Shown here piece by piece: positions 8,370-16,194 of a stretch of DNA of 55,567 bases. The stretch is from an uncultured Pelagibacteraceae bacterium. Its GTDB lineage: Bacteria; Pseudomonadota; Alphaproteobacteria; Pelagibacterales; Pelagibacteraceae. The number at the start of each line of letters is the position of its first letter. Within the stretch, counting starts at the first letter, position 1. The position numbers were made by a program, and so were the translations under genes. Where the stretch lies: assembly GCA_902604055.1 (NCBI GenBank), contig CACKXA010000004.1, positions 1 to 55,567 on the forward strand. The letters run 5' to 3'. The notes below the pieces were generated by a model, which was not told the DNA's origin, did no database searches, and saw only the letters and a list, made by a program, of their open reading frames with translations.

Positions 8370-9268
8370 TGGATTTATATATTAAACTCTTTGATGTTCT
8401 TTTTCCCGTTTTTTTTGTTATTGGAGTAGGTTACTATTTAGGTGTAAAGGATCCAAAATTCGATACTAAATTTATCACAAATTTTGCTGGAAACATTGGT
8501 ACTCCAGCAATGATCTTTTATACTATTACTACTACTGGCGTAACTTTGAGTGTATTTATAGAATATTTTATATATGCTTTAATTATAATTGGTGGTTTTT
8601 CAATTGTTGGTCTTATATTTCTTTTGCTACTAAAAAAAGATATTATTAGCGAATTACCTCCCTTGATCTTACCGAATACAGGTAACATGGGTGTTCCTAT
8701 TTGTTTGTTTGCTTACGGGACAGCAGGGCTTGGAGTAGCCTCAGCGATAGCATCAGTTATTATACTTCTTCACTTTACAGTTGGTGTATTGTTGGCAAAA
8801 AAGAGTTTTTCATTAGATATTTTAATCAAAAATGTTCCTATTTACGGAATTATTGTTGCAGTAACTTTTTTGTATTTTGAATGGGAAGTTCCTGGATTTT
8901 TAGAAAACACTACTTTTTTACTTACCTACACAACTATATTTTTAGTATTGATGTCTTTAGGTATAGCTTTATCCAGATTTCAGGTAGTATCGTGGTCTAA
9001 AGCATCAATATTAGGAGCTGTAAGAGTTATTATAGGTCCAATTATAGGATTTAGTTTAATAAAATATTTGGATCTTGATGGATTTGCAGCTGGTGTTCTA
9101 TTAATTCAATCTTCAATGCCTAGTGCAGTTTTAACATATTTAGTAGGCTCCATGTATTCAGAGAAAGAAGTGGTAGATAGTGTTGCAAGTGTTATTGTAA
9201 CCTCTACAATGATGTCATTAATTACTGTTCCTATTGTAGTATTTTATAGTTTAAAATTTTTCCAATAA
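8369..9268 (+). CDS. AEC (auxin efflux carrier) family permease
   Basis: A 299-residue very hydrophobic protein with about eight to ten membrane segments and the AEC-family pattern: 'VLFPVFFVIGVGYYLG' at the N-terminus, the central 'LPNTGNMGVPI' and the late 'QSSMPSAVLTYLVGSMY'. AEC carriers transport organic acids such as malate or malonate; some act in efflux. It is the last gene of the long co-directional run, with ATG overlapping the previous stop by one base, and is followed by a 410-base gap before ogt. A role in moving a carboxylate linked to the preceding genes is possible, but substrate specificity is not visible. Confidence 0.85.
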   Translation: MDLYIKLFDVLFPVFFVIGVGYYLGVKDPKFDTKFITNFAGNIGTPAMIFYTITTTGVTLSVFIEYFIYALIIIGGFSIVGLIFLLLLKKDIISELPPLILPNTGNMGVPICLFAYGTAGLGVASAIASVIILLHFTVGVLLAKKSFSLDILIKNVPIYGIIVAVTFLYFEWEVPGFLENTTFLLTYTTIFLVLMSLGIALSRFQVVSWSKASILGAVRVIIGPIIGFSLIKYLDLDGFAAGVLLIQSSMPSAVLTYLVGSMYSEKEVVDSVASVIVTSTMMSLITVPIVVFYSLKFFQ

Positions 9269-9653
9269 ATACAATGACTTACAATTAGTTCTTTATGTTA
9301 TACGTTAATTTATTAGTAAGTATTACTGACGTATAATAGGAAATAGCTTAAAAAACATTGAAAATAAGAGCTAATTTAAGCTTCTTTAAAAGATTAAAAT
9401 AAAAAAAAAAAATGATTATTTAAAAAAACGACTAAAAATAAGGTAAAATAATAGAATGATGTTAAAAAAATTCAATAATACCAGGTGTTTTGGTCGACTT
9501 AAAAGGCTTGAATATCAACCATTCTAGGAGCTTTGCAGTATAGGAATATAGCGTTTAAAAGGCCATAGAGGGCGAATTTTTTGAGATTATACTATACAGA
9601 GTACAACTAACTGGTGAATCAAATAAAATAGCAAGCGTAGTGGGGTAGTTAGA
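9269..9653. other. Non-coding stretch after the DMSP run
   Basis: No convincing gene. It starts with an imperfect palindrome (9299-9335), followed by a very A-rich segment near 9405-9470, then a less AT-biased part (about 9480-9650). Only tiny reading frames occur, such as one of 23 codons from 9454. I did not recognise tRNA, tmRNA, 6S or riboswitch motifs. The more GC-balanced second half may be decayed sequence or an unrecognised small RNA. Confidence 0.5.
9299..9335. repeat. Imperfect palindrome overlapping a TATAAT box
   Basis: The outer arms TATACGT (9299-9305) and ACGTATA (9329-9335) are perfectly complementary, and inside them AGTAA (9315-9319) and TTACT (9323-9327) form a second short dyad. 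A perfect TATAAT (9332-9337) overlaps the right arm. This could be an operator on a rightward promoter or the base of a hairpin after the AEC gene. There is no T-run that would make it a clear terminator. Confidence 0.4.
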
Positions 9654-9683
9654 CTAGATCGCCCGTCAAATAACAATTCTAGA
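9654..9683 (+). repeat. Inverted repeat, left arm, at the 3' end of ogt
   Basis: This 30-base arm matches the reverse complement of 9943-9972 at 26 of 30 positions, with a perfect 16-base core (ATCGCCCGTCAAATAA, 9658-9673). All four differences are transitions. The arm overlaps the stop and last codon region of ogt, while its partner lies in the first codons of ogt. Read on the + strand it would encode LDRPSNNNSR, a close copy of the ogt N-terminal LNRPSNNDFR. Confidence 0.8.
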
Positions 9684-9978
9684 CGATTATACCCTCTCTT
9701 TTTAGTAGTAATTTCTTAGTTTTCAAACCACCCTTGCCCGAATACCCTCCTAATGAACCATCTGATCTAATTACCCTATGACAGGGTATTTTTGGTGCAA
9801 AAGGGTTTTTTCCTACAGCATTAGCTACAGCTCTTGAAGATTTTGGCTTATTTATAGCTATAGCGACCTGTTTATAGCTCTTTACGGTGCCTTTTCTTAT
9901 AGTCTTAAGATAATTCCATACCTTTTTTTGAAATTTAGTCCCTCTAAAATCATTATTTGACGGGCGATTTAGCTTCAT
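9679..9978 (-). CDS. ogt: Methylated-DNA--protein-cysteine methyltransferase, short form
   Basis: A 99-residue protein consisting only of the C-terminal catalytic domain of the Ogt/MGMT family. The active-site motif 'PCHRVI' places the methyl acceptor at Cys66. The helix-turn-helix with the arginine finger is seen in 'SSRAVANAVGKNP' (Arg49). 'GGYSGKGGLKTKKLLLKREG' is the usual end. It repairs O6-alkylguanine by irreversible transfer to the cysteine. Because Cys is present it is not an alkyltransferase-like protein. It overlaps the cupin-like gene by four bases (ATGA), so the two probably form an operon. Both ends of the gene lie in a 30-bp inverted repeat. Confidence 0.9.
   Translation of the reverse strand: MKLNRPSNNDFRGTKFQKKVWNYLKTIRKGTVKSYKQVAIAINKPKSSRAVANAVGKNPFAPKIPCHRVIRSDGSLGGYSGKGGLKTKKLLLKREGIIV
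9943..9972 (-). repeat. Inverted repeat, right arm, inside the ogt N-terminus
   Basis: Partner of the arm at 9654-9683 (26/30, perfect 16-base core at 9953-9968). It encodes ogt residues from Leu3, LNRPSNNDFR. The two arms bracket 259 bases that hold nearly all of ogt. Confidence 0.8.
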
Positions 9979-10364
9979 TTCGAGTATTTTGCAAACTGTT
10001 TAGAACCTTTATTTGGCCCCGCTAATAGCAGCGTCCAAGCAGGTTTACCATCAGGAATCTTTAAACTATGCCTATCTAAGGCTTTTCTAAAGCCTATATA
10101 GCCTGGACCTCTCCAAAAAGTCCCATTTTCATTGGTTTCCCAGTACCCACCTTTAAGTATAATTGTTATGTAAGGCCAATAATGATCATGCAAATCACCT
10201 AGATCACTCTTTAAAATTTTATGAAGAAGAATATTGAAAGGAAACCATTTAGGTCTTTTACGAAAAAGCAAATAGTATCTGATCATGAATGGCTCAGCTT
10301 TATCATAGTCCGGCCAGCTCGGACCGCGATCCAAAAGTAATCTTTTTCGATTCTCAAACATCAT
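9975..10364 (-). CDS. Cupin-like protein of unknown function
   Basis: A 129-residue soluble protein. It resembles small cupin-fold hypotheticals: 'DLHDHYWPYITIILKGGY' places a His-Asp-His cluster at residues 59-61, followed by 'RGPG' and 'DRHSLKI' with a later His99 and a final 'AWTLLLAGP' strand. Those histidines could bind a metal. No enzyme family can be named. It is the first gene of a two-gene minus-strand unit with ogt and is divergent from the recombinase gene, separated from it by 84 bases. Confidence 0.6.
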   Translation of the reverse strand: MMFENRKRLLLDRGPSWPDYDKAEPFMIRYYLLFRKRPKWFPFNILLHKILKSDLGDLHDHYWPYITIILKGGYWETNENGTFWRGPGYIGFRKALDRHSLKIPDGKPAWTLLLAGPNKGSKQFAKYSK

Positions 10365-10378
10365 TTTAATTTAAACAC

Positions 10379-10407
10379 TTGACACTAGAAATCATCTATT
10401 ATATTAC
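10379..10407 (+). promoter_or_regulatory. Putative promoter of the recombinase gene
   Basis: A perfect -35 TTGACA (10379-10384) is followed 17 bases later by TATTAC (10402-10407); TATATT at 15 bases is an alternative. Downstream, GATAA (10412-10416) and TTATC (10424-10428) form a small dyad that could be an operator. The start codon is at 10449. Confidence 0.45.
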
Positions 10408-10448
10408 TAACGATAATTAATGGTTATCAATAGTAATATTAAAAAATT

Positions 10449-11405
10449 ATGAAAAATTTAGTAACTGACTTAAAAGCATTACAAGAAGAAACTATTAAAA
10501 ACTTACAAAACTCTAAAGCAAATAATACTGTTAGAGCCTATAAATCAGATTTCAAGGACTTTGGTCTATTCTGTGTTCAAAACGGATTTAAAAATCTTCC
10601 TTCAGATCCAAAAATTGTATCCCTGTATTTAACTCATTTATCTACAAAAGAAGTAAAATTAAGCACAATTCGAAGAAGGCTAGTTTCTATTGGGGTAATT
10701 CATAAAATTAAGGGACATTATTTAGATATGAAACATCCAGTTATAGTAGAAAATTTATTGGGTATCAAAAGAAGAAAAGGAAGTGTTCAAAAAGGTAAAA
10801 AACCTATTTTAATCAATGAGTTAAGAAAAATTCTTAATGTTATAGATGAGCAAAATTCACCAGATATTAAAAAACTAAGAGACAAATCAATTATATTAAT
10901 AGGGTTTTCGGGAGGGTTTAGAAGAAATGAAATAATTTCATTGGATTATGAAGACTTGGACTTTGTATATGAAGGGTTAAAGATAACCATTAAAAGGTCC
11001 AAAACAGACCAATTTGGAGAAGGTACAATTAAAGCTCTGCCCTATACAAAGGAAAGCCCCTATTGTCCTGTAACAACTTTAGAGAGATGGCTTAAAATAT
11101 CAAAAATAAATAAAGGTCCAATATTTAGAAGATTTTCAAAGGGATCTAATTTATCAAAGAATAGATTAACTGATCAATCAGTAGCTATAATAATCAAAAA
11201 CTATCTAAATAAAGCTGGTATTGATAGTAAAAACTACTCAGGACACAGTCTCAGATCAGGATTTGCCACTACCGCAGCAGAGTCAGGTGTGGAAGAAAGA
11301 AGTATCATGGCTATGACAGGCCATAAATCTACAGAAATGGTAAGACGTTATATAAAGGAAGCAAATTTGTTTAAAAATAATGCTTTAAACAAAATTAAAA
11401 TTTAA
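10449..11405 (+). CDS. Tyrosine recombinase / phage-type integrase
   Basis: A 318-residue tyrosine recombinase with an N-terminal SAM-like core-binding domain (about 10-105) and a catalytic domain. The complete catalytic set is visible: Arg158 in 'GGFRRNE', Lys185 in 'SKTDQ', His266 and Arg269 in 'HSLRSG', His292 in 'GHKST' and nucleophile Tyr301 in 'RRYIKE'. It lacks the extra insert of integron integrases. It is not next to a xer-type chromosome gene set, so it is probably a mobile-element or island recombinase. It converges on the FkbM gene; the two stop codons overlap in TTAA. It sits at the left edge of the glycan island and beside the ogt inverted repeat. Start at ATG 10449. Confidence 0.9.
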   Translation: MKNLVTDLKALQEETIKNLQNSKANNTVRAYKSDFKDFGLFCVQNGFKNLPSDPKIVSLYLTHLSTKEVKLSTIRRRLVSIGVIHKIKGHYLDMKHPVIVENLLGIKRRKGSVQKGKKPILINELRKILNVIDEQNSPDIKKLRDKSIILIGFSGGFRRNEIISLDYEDLDFVYEGLKITIKRSKTDQFGEGTIKALPYTKESPYCPVTTLERWLKISKINKGPIFRRFSKGSNLSKNRLTDQSVAIIIKNYLNKAGIDSKNYSGHSLRSGFATTAAESGVEERSIMAMTGHKSTEMVRRYIKEANLFKNNALNKIKI

Positions 11406-12172
11406 AAATTTTTTAGGTAATAATCATTATTAATATCTTTTAAAAGTTTAAAATTTTTTTGATTAAGAAAATTTAGAATTTTATCTCGTAAATGAGGAAA
11501 AATTTCAATTTGCATAAAGATATTATTGTTTGACAAAAGATTAAGAGCTCCGTTCAAAACATTTAACTCATGCCTTTCTACATCAATCTTAAAAAAAAGT
11601 TTTTTATTAGTTAATTTGAAAAAATCGTCTAACTTAACACAGTTTATAGTTTCGTAAAAAATTTTATCATTGTTATATTTTTTTAATTCTTGATCGTTAT
11701 CTGTAAGAACCGAAGAACCTCCCAGCTTATTTTTATTAGTAAACCATAACTTTCGTTGATCCTTTTTATCTGAGCAAGCAAAATTATGACAAGATATTTT
11801 AAATTTATTAATTTCAACATTCTTTATTAACCTAGAATAGTTCAAGTTATTAGGCTCGAAAGCAACAGTATTTTTAACTAAATGATTAACGGCTAAAGAA
11901 TAATAACCTATATAAGAACCAATATCGAAAAAATAATCAAATGATGAGTCTTCACTTAAAACGTTCAAAACATAATTTATTTGTTTTGGTTCATAACAAC
12001 CTTTTAAAAAAATTTCTCTGTCTATTGAAGATCTTAGATAAAGTAAAATTTTGAAATTCGCAATATTTATTCTATGGGGAAGATTAAAAACTGACATAAT
12101 TCTTAACAATGAAGGAATAATTCTTCTTAAAGAATTAATAGAATAAAAATAGATTATTAATCTTCTAAACAT
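11402..12172 (-). CDS. FkbM-family methyltransferase
   Basis: A 256-residue SAM-dependent methyltransferase of the FkbM type. The SAM-binding motif is 'FFDIGSYIGYYSL' around residues 80-92, with 'AFEPNNLNYSRL' next and the FkbM signature 'FKIDVERHELNVLNGA' later. These enzymes usually O-methylate sugars or polyketides. It is the last gene of the minus-strand glycan island, overlapping the heptosyltransferase-like gene by eight bases, which suggests methylation of a surface glycan. The N-terminal 60 residues are basic and helical. Acceptor unknown. Confidence 0.8.
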   Translation of the reverse strand: MFRRLIIYFYSINSLRRIIPSLLRIMSVFNLPHRINIANFKILLYLRSSIDREIFLKGCYEPKQINYVLNVLSEDSSFDYFFDIGSYIGYYSLAVNHLVKNTVAFEPNNLNYSRLIKNVEINKFKISCHNFACSDKKDQRKLWFTNKNKLGGSSVLTDNDQELKKYNNDKIFYETINCVKLDDFFKLTNKKLFFKIDVERHELNVLNGALNLLSNNNIFMQIEIFPHLRDKILNFLNQKNFKLLKDINNDYYLKNF

Positions 12173-13181
12173 TTGATAAAATTTTTTTAAATTTTGATAG
12201 AAATTTACTAGAAAAAGGTCTTAAAATAAAAAAATTATAATTAGAATTATCTGGTTTGTATTCCCTAAAGGCGATTTTGTTAATTGTATCATCAAAAATA
12301 TCAATCACAGGAACACATAAAAATGAAGCAGCTACACTCATAGTGCCATGTGGAGCTATGACTAAAGATGATTGTCTAATAACATGAAAAAGGTCAATAC
12401 TTTGAACATTTTCTAAATAATTTATATCCTTTTTAATCATATTGGATATTTTTGATTTAACAAAATTTTCAAAGTTGTGTGTTGAATATATTTTCTTAAA
12501 AACATCATTGAATTCGGTTTTTTCAATGTCACTGGTTAATAAAATTTTATACTTATTATTATTTAGAATTTTGAATATCTCTTGTAGATGTTCAATTTTC
12601 CATTTATTTTTAACATAAATACTTTTTTTAAAATGAAAATGACAGTATCTATGTTTATCAAGAGTTAATAATTCTTTATTATAATCAGGGCTTAAATTTA
12701 ACAATGGTTTTCCGTGTACTTCTTCTGATTTACAAAGTTTATATATTAAATTCGATATGCTATCTCCTTTTTTCTTATTATTTCTGTCGTTTATTTGTTT
12801 TTTAAAAAGAAAATTTCGTAAATATTTATTTGGTCTAAATTTTTTTCCATCATTAACACAAATTCCATAAAATTTAATTCTTCTTTGAATAAAAGGTAAA
12901 AAAAAAAGAAATTTTTTTGGAGATAAAATATAAATTTTTTTTATTGAAGGATTAAAAATTGTAAATAATAAACTTATTTTGTCTATGAAACTAATTCTAT
13001 AATTTAGTATTTTGACTTTAATATTCTTTCTATCAAATAAAAAACTAAACCCTTTTGAATAATCTGACAAATATATATTAATTTGATATTCTAAATGTTC
13101 ATTCAGTATCTGATTAATACCTTTCAAGGAATGAAATAAATCACCTACCCTATCATTCTTAAAAATAAGTATTTTTTTCAT
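12165..13181 (-). CDS. Glycosyltransferase, GT9 (heptosyltransferase)-like
   Basis: A 338-residue GT-B glycosyltransferase candidate. The N-terminus 'ILIFKNDRVGDLFHSLKGI' matches the family-9 opening (R-G-D-followed by short helix), and the C-terminal 'VIRQSSLVIAPHGTMSVAASFLCVPVIDIF' region corresponds to the family-9 nucleotide-sugar site, in blocks. Family 9 adds heptose or related sugars to LPS core. It overlaps the gene before and after by a few bases. Sequence is strongly Lys/Asn/Ile rich, typical of this AT-rich island. Donor and acceptor unknown. Confidence 0.68.
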   Translation of the reverse strand: MKKILIFKNDRVGDLFHSLKGINQILNEHLEYQINIYLSDYSKGFSFLFDRKNIKVKILNYRISFIDKISLLFTIFNPSIKKIYILSPKKFLFFLPFIQRRIKFYGICVNDGKKFRPNKYLRNFLFKKQINDRNNKKKGDSISNLIYKLCKSEEVHGKPLLNLSPDYNKELLTLDKHRYCHFHFKKSIYVKNKWKIEHLQEIFKILNNNKYKILLTSDIEKTEFNDVFKKIYSTHNFENFVKSKISNMIKKDINYLENVQSIDLFHVIRQSSLVIAPHGTMSVAASFLCVPVIDIFDDTINKIAFREYKPDNSNYNFFILRPFSSKFLSKFKKILSNV

Positions 13182-14185
13182 TCTATAAACTTTTCAATCC
13201 AAGTATCCGCTATATTTGACCAATCGTATCTTAATCTACTTTTATACATATTCTCTTTTAGCTCTTTTAATAATTTGTCATCATTCATAATGTCTAGTGT
13301 GTAATTAGTAAATTCTTTTGAGTTTTTTGCTATAAATCCATTAAATCCATGTTGTACCCTCTCTTTAATTGATCCAGTTCCATATGTTACTACTGGTACG
13401 CATAATCTAATAGCTTCTTCAACAGTAAGAGTAAAAATATCAGATTTATGTCCTAAATATAACAAAACTCTAGATTCTTTTAACTCTTCTATCATTTGTC
13501 TTCTATTTCCAATTTTACGTAAAAAGATATTTTTTTCTTTATGTAAATCAGAATAATTAATAAGATTTGGAGTTATATTAAACCTGAGATTTTTATTTCT
13601 TGGATAAATATATTTTATCCATATTTCAATTAATTCATCTAGATTTCTGTTTGAGCGTATATTATAAATCGCATTTTTACTTGGAATTTTATTTATATCT
13701 ACTTTTTCATTAAGAAACATTTTATCGACAGTTATGGGTATAACTATCTTTCCATATGGAGATGTTATCTTACTCCTAAGTTCGTACTGATAATTACATA
13801 AAGTTACTATAACTGGTTTATAAATATAGGTTGATAAGAATTGTTTTTTTCTAATAAATTTTTCCAACGTTTGATTACTAACTGAAAATATAGCCTTTTT
13901 TCTTGACGATATATTTTTAAATAAATTAGCGTTGGATACAGCTATAGCTAAATTAAATATTTTCTTTAATGCATCAGAATTAAAATTTATATAATTAACT
14001 CCCCTCACCTTTTCTTCTTTTTGTGTGTTTGTAACAAAGAAAACGTCAATTTTCTTTTTTACAAACTCTTCAGCTAATAGAATCAACGATGTTTCTGTTC
14101 CCCTTAAAAACTCTCCTTCTAGATCATTTCCAGTGAATGATTGATTTGAATTATCTAATATTAAAATTTTTTTATTATTTTGCAC
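13178..14185 (-). CDS. Glycosyltransferase, GT4-like
   Basis: A 335-residue GT-B protein. The C-terminal half has the family 4/1 pattern: 'VLLYLGHKSDIFTLTVEEA' with the E-x-E-like nucleotide contact, then 'PVVTYGTGSIKERVQHGFNGF'. The N-terminal Rossmann half begins 'KKILILDNSNQSFTG'. It overlaps the GT9-like gene by four bases and the SDR gene by eleven. It likely transfers a sugar from a nucleotide donor during assembly of a surface polysaccharide. Specificity unknown. Confidence 0.75.
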   Translation of the reverse strand: MQNNKKILILDNSNQSFTGNDLEGEFLRGTETSLILLAEEFVKKKIDVFFVTNTQKEEKVRGVNYINFNSDALKKIFNLAIAVSNANLFKNISSRKKAIFSVSNQTLEKFIRKKQFLSTYIYKPVIVTLCNYQYELRSKITSPYGKIVIPITVDKMFLNEKVDINKIPSKNAIYNIRSNRNLDELIEIWIKYIYPRNKNLRFNITPNLINYSDLHKEKNIFLRKIGNRRQMIEELKESRVLLYLGHKSDIFTLTVEEAIRLCVPVVTYGTGSIKERVQHGFNGFIAKNSKEFTNYTLDIMNDDKLLKELKENMYKSRLRYDWSNIADTWIEKFIE

Positions 14186-15011
14186 TTGTATAGGATTTGA
14201 CTATTTTTCTGATATTTTTAAAATTTTTTAAACCAAGTTTTCTTAAAAGTTTATTATTTCCAAATATATTTTCACCTCTTTCGCTGTCAAAATATAATTT
14301 TTTATTAACTGTAAATTTATTTAATAGCTTACATATTTTGATTAAATTAATTTTTTTTCCACTTGAAATATTAATAGGTTTAGTGAAATGTTTATCTAAG
14401 ATTAAATATAATGATTTTGAAACATCGTCTATATGAATAAAATCTCTATATTGATTAATATTATTAATATAATTACTATTTTTTATTTTGGCTAACATGT
14501 CGGGAACAAAATTTCCTTTTTTTTGTCTTTTTCCAGTAGTATTAAATACCCTAGCAATCCCAATTTTGAAATTGTATTTTTTTTTGTTTTTCAAAATGTG
14601 GTCTTCAACAGTTTTTTTTGACTTTCCATAAACATTCATTGGTCTCCTAATTTTATTTTCTTTTATACTTTTATTAGAATATCCATATACGTGAGAACTT
14701 GAAATAAAAAGGAACATTTTAATGTAATTATTATTACTGTTAAGTGAATTTAGGATATTAATTGAAGAGTCTACGTTTATTAATTTAAGAGATTTATAAA
14801 ATTTATTGCTTTCATTTTTAGTTATTGCAGCAAAGTGTATAAAATAATGAAATTGATTCTTTATTATCCAACTGTTCATTTTTTTAAAATTTTCAATACG
14901 ATAAGGATATCTAAAAATTTTGAATTTCTTTTTAAATTTTTGATAAAAATGGGAACCTAAAAGACCTGATCCTCCTGTAATTCCAACTTTAATTTTAGAT
15001 GTTTTTTTCAA
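14175..15011 (-). CDS. NAD(P)-dependent sugar epimerase/reductase (extended SDR)
   Basis: A 278-residue extended SDR. The dinucleotide motif 'GITGGSGLLGSH' is at 10-21, and the active-site Tyr-Lys is in 'YGKSKKTVE', preceded by the Ser motif 'SSSHVYG'. It is shorter than typical 310-330-residue GDP-sugar epimerase/reductases. Next to GMD and a His-type DegT dehydratase it is well placed to be the reductase (or epimerase-reductase) that finishes a deoxysugar, as ColC does for colitose. This is inferred from context; it may also be a plain 4-reductase. Confidence 0.78.
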   Translation of the reverse strand: MKKTSKIKVGITGGSGLLGSHFYQKFKKKFKIFRYPYRIENFKKMNSWIIKNQFHYFIHFAAITKNESNKFYKSLKLINVDSSINILNSLNSNNNYIKMFLFISSSHVYGYSNKSIKENKIRRPMNVYGKSKKTVEDHILKNKKKYNFKIGIARVFNTTGKRQKKGNFVPDMLAKIKNSNYINNINQYRDFIHIDDVSKSLYLILDKHFTKPINISSGKKINLIKICKLLNKFTVNKKLYFDSERGENIFGNNKLLRKLGLKNFKNIRKIVKSYTSAK

Positions 15012-16194
15012 AAACTTTTACCAATTTTTTTACATTAATTTTTGTCATTAATTTAGTAGGCAATCCAATAAATAATCCATGATCATTAATATAATCAGAA
15101 TTTTTTAATTTTAAATTTTTGTTAAGTTTGTATTTCTTTATTGAAGGCTGTTTTAGAAAATTTCCACTGATAATCGGTCTTGTTTGCACACCATTTTTTT
15201 CAATTCCCTTAATAAAATTTTCTCTTGAGATCTTTTTAGATAATATAATAGGTATTCCAAACCATGAAGCTTTAACAAAATTATTTTCTTTGGTTATAAA
15301 TAAATTATTATTTACAATAAAATTTTTTTTAATTTCATTTATAATCATCTGTCTATTAGCTGTTCTTATTTTCATAAATTTATTTAAATCTCTGAATTGA
15401 CTTAAACCAATACTAGCTGAAACATCTGTTGGTCTTAAATTAAAACCAGAGTTGTAAAAAATAAATCTTTTATCAAGTTGTCTATTATTTTTTGCTATTT
15501 TTGTTTCATTCTTTAATCCTCTTGACCAACCGTGAGATCTTAGAGACTTAATAATTTCATAATCTTCATTATTTTGACAGCATAGCATTCCTCCTTCACC
15601 AGATGATATTTGATGTGAAGAGTAAAATGAAAATGTTGAAAACTCACCGAATGAACCAAGATATTTATTTTTAAATTTAGTACCTAGAGACTCACACGTA
15701 TCTTCTATCAAAATTAATTTATTCCTCTTTTTAATTTTCATTAATTCATTCATATCAGTGCAATTACCTAAAACATGCACTATTAATATAGCTTTAGTTT
15801 TTTTGCTTACCTTTTTTTTTAAATCTTCGATATTAATATTAAGAGTGTTGACATCTACATCTACAAACTTTGGAATTAAACCTGACTGAATTATAGGCCA
15901 TAAAGATGTTGACCAACATAAAGATGGAATTAAAACTTCATCTCCTCTTTTTAGTCTTTGTTTTCTGTACGGATTAATAAGACACTGTAAAGCCAATAAA
16001 TTAGCTGATGATCCTGAGTTTACCATTAATGAGAAATTTGTTTTTAATTTTTTTCTAAAAATATTTTCAAATTTGTTCGTTATTGGACCAATTGTAATTT
16101 TGTTAGTTTTCAAAACTTTAACAGCAGCATCAATATCTTTTTTTCTATAAGGATTTTCTACAAGAGGATGAAAAATATTTTTCATATTAATCAA
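14995..16194 (-). CDS. DegT/DnrJ-family sugar 3-dehydratase candidate (ColD-like, His in place of PLP Lys)
   Basis: A 399-residue DegT/DnrJ/EryC1/StrS-fold protein. The usual PLP Schiff-base lysine segment reads 'SFYSSHQISSGEGG', with His194 where aminotransferases have Lys. This substitution is the known hallmark of PLP-dependent sugar 3-dehydratases such as ColD and RfbH/E1. I do not see the cysteine cluster that holds the iron-sulfur centre in E1, which favours the ColD type. ColD removes the 3-hydroxyl of GDP-4-keto-6-deoxymannose, exactly the product of the adjacent GMD. It overlaps the SDR gene by 17 bases and the GMD gene by eight. Family certain, substrate inferred. Confidence 0.82.
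   Translation of the reverse strand: MINMKNIFHPLVENPYRKKDIDAAVKVLKTNKITIGPITNKFENIFRKKLKTNFSLMVNSGSSANLLALQCLINPYRKQRLKRGDEVLIPSLCWSTSLWPIIQSGLIPKFVDVDVNTLNINIEDLKKKVSKKTKAILIVHVLGNCTDMNELMKIKKRNKLILIEDTCESLGTKFKNKYLGSFGEFSTFSFYSSHQISSGEGGMLCCQNNEDYEIIKSLRSHGWSRGLKNETKIAKNNRQLDKRFIFYNSGFNLRPTDVSASIGLSQFRDLNKFMKIRTANRQMIINEIKKNFIVNNNLFITKENNFVKASWFGIPIILSKKISRENFIKGIEKNGVQTRPIISGNFLKQPSIKKYKLNKNLKLKNSDYINDHGLFIGLPTKLMTKINVKKLVKVFEKNI

Noticed and set aside
9340-9650. tmRNA or 6S RNA in the long gap
   Set aside because: smpB is in the window, but I found no alanine-tRNA-like ends, no tag frame and no 6S-type bubble. Left as unassigned non-coding sequence.
9600-9660. Integron-type attC site near the recombinase
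   Set aside because: GTTAGAC fits a core GTTRRRY site, but the partner AACTAAC only partly matches and no cassette array is present; the recombinase lacks the integron-specific insert.
10449-11405. Recombinase as chromosomal XerC or XerD
   Set aside because: Gene context (beside a glycan island and ogt) and the sequence outside the catalytic residues do not resemble a typical Xer pair; not fully excluded without a tree.
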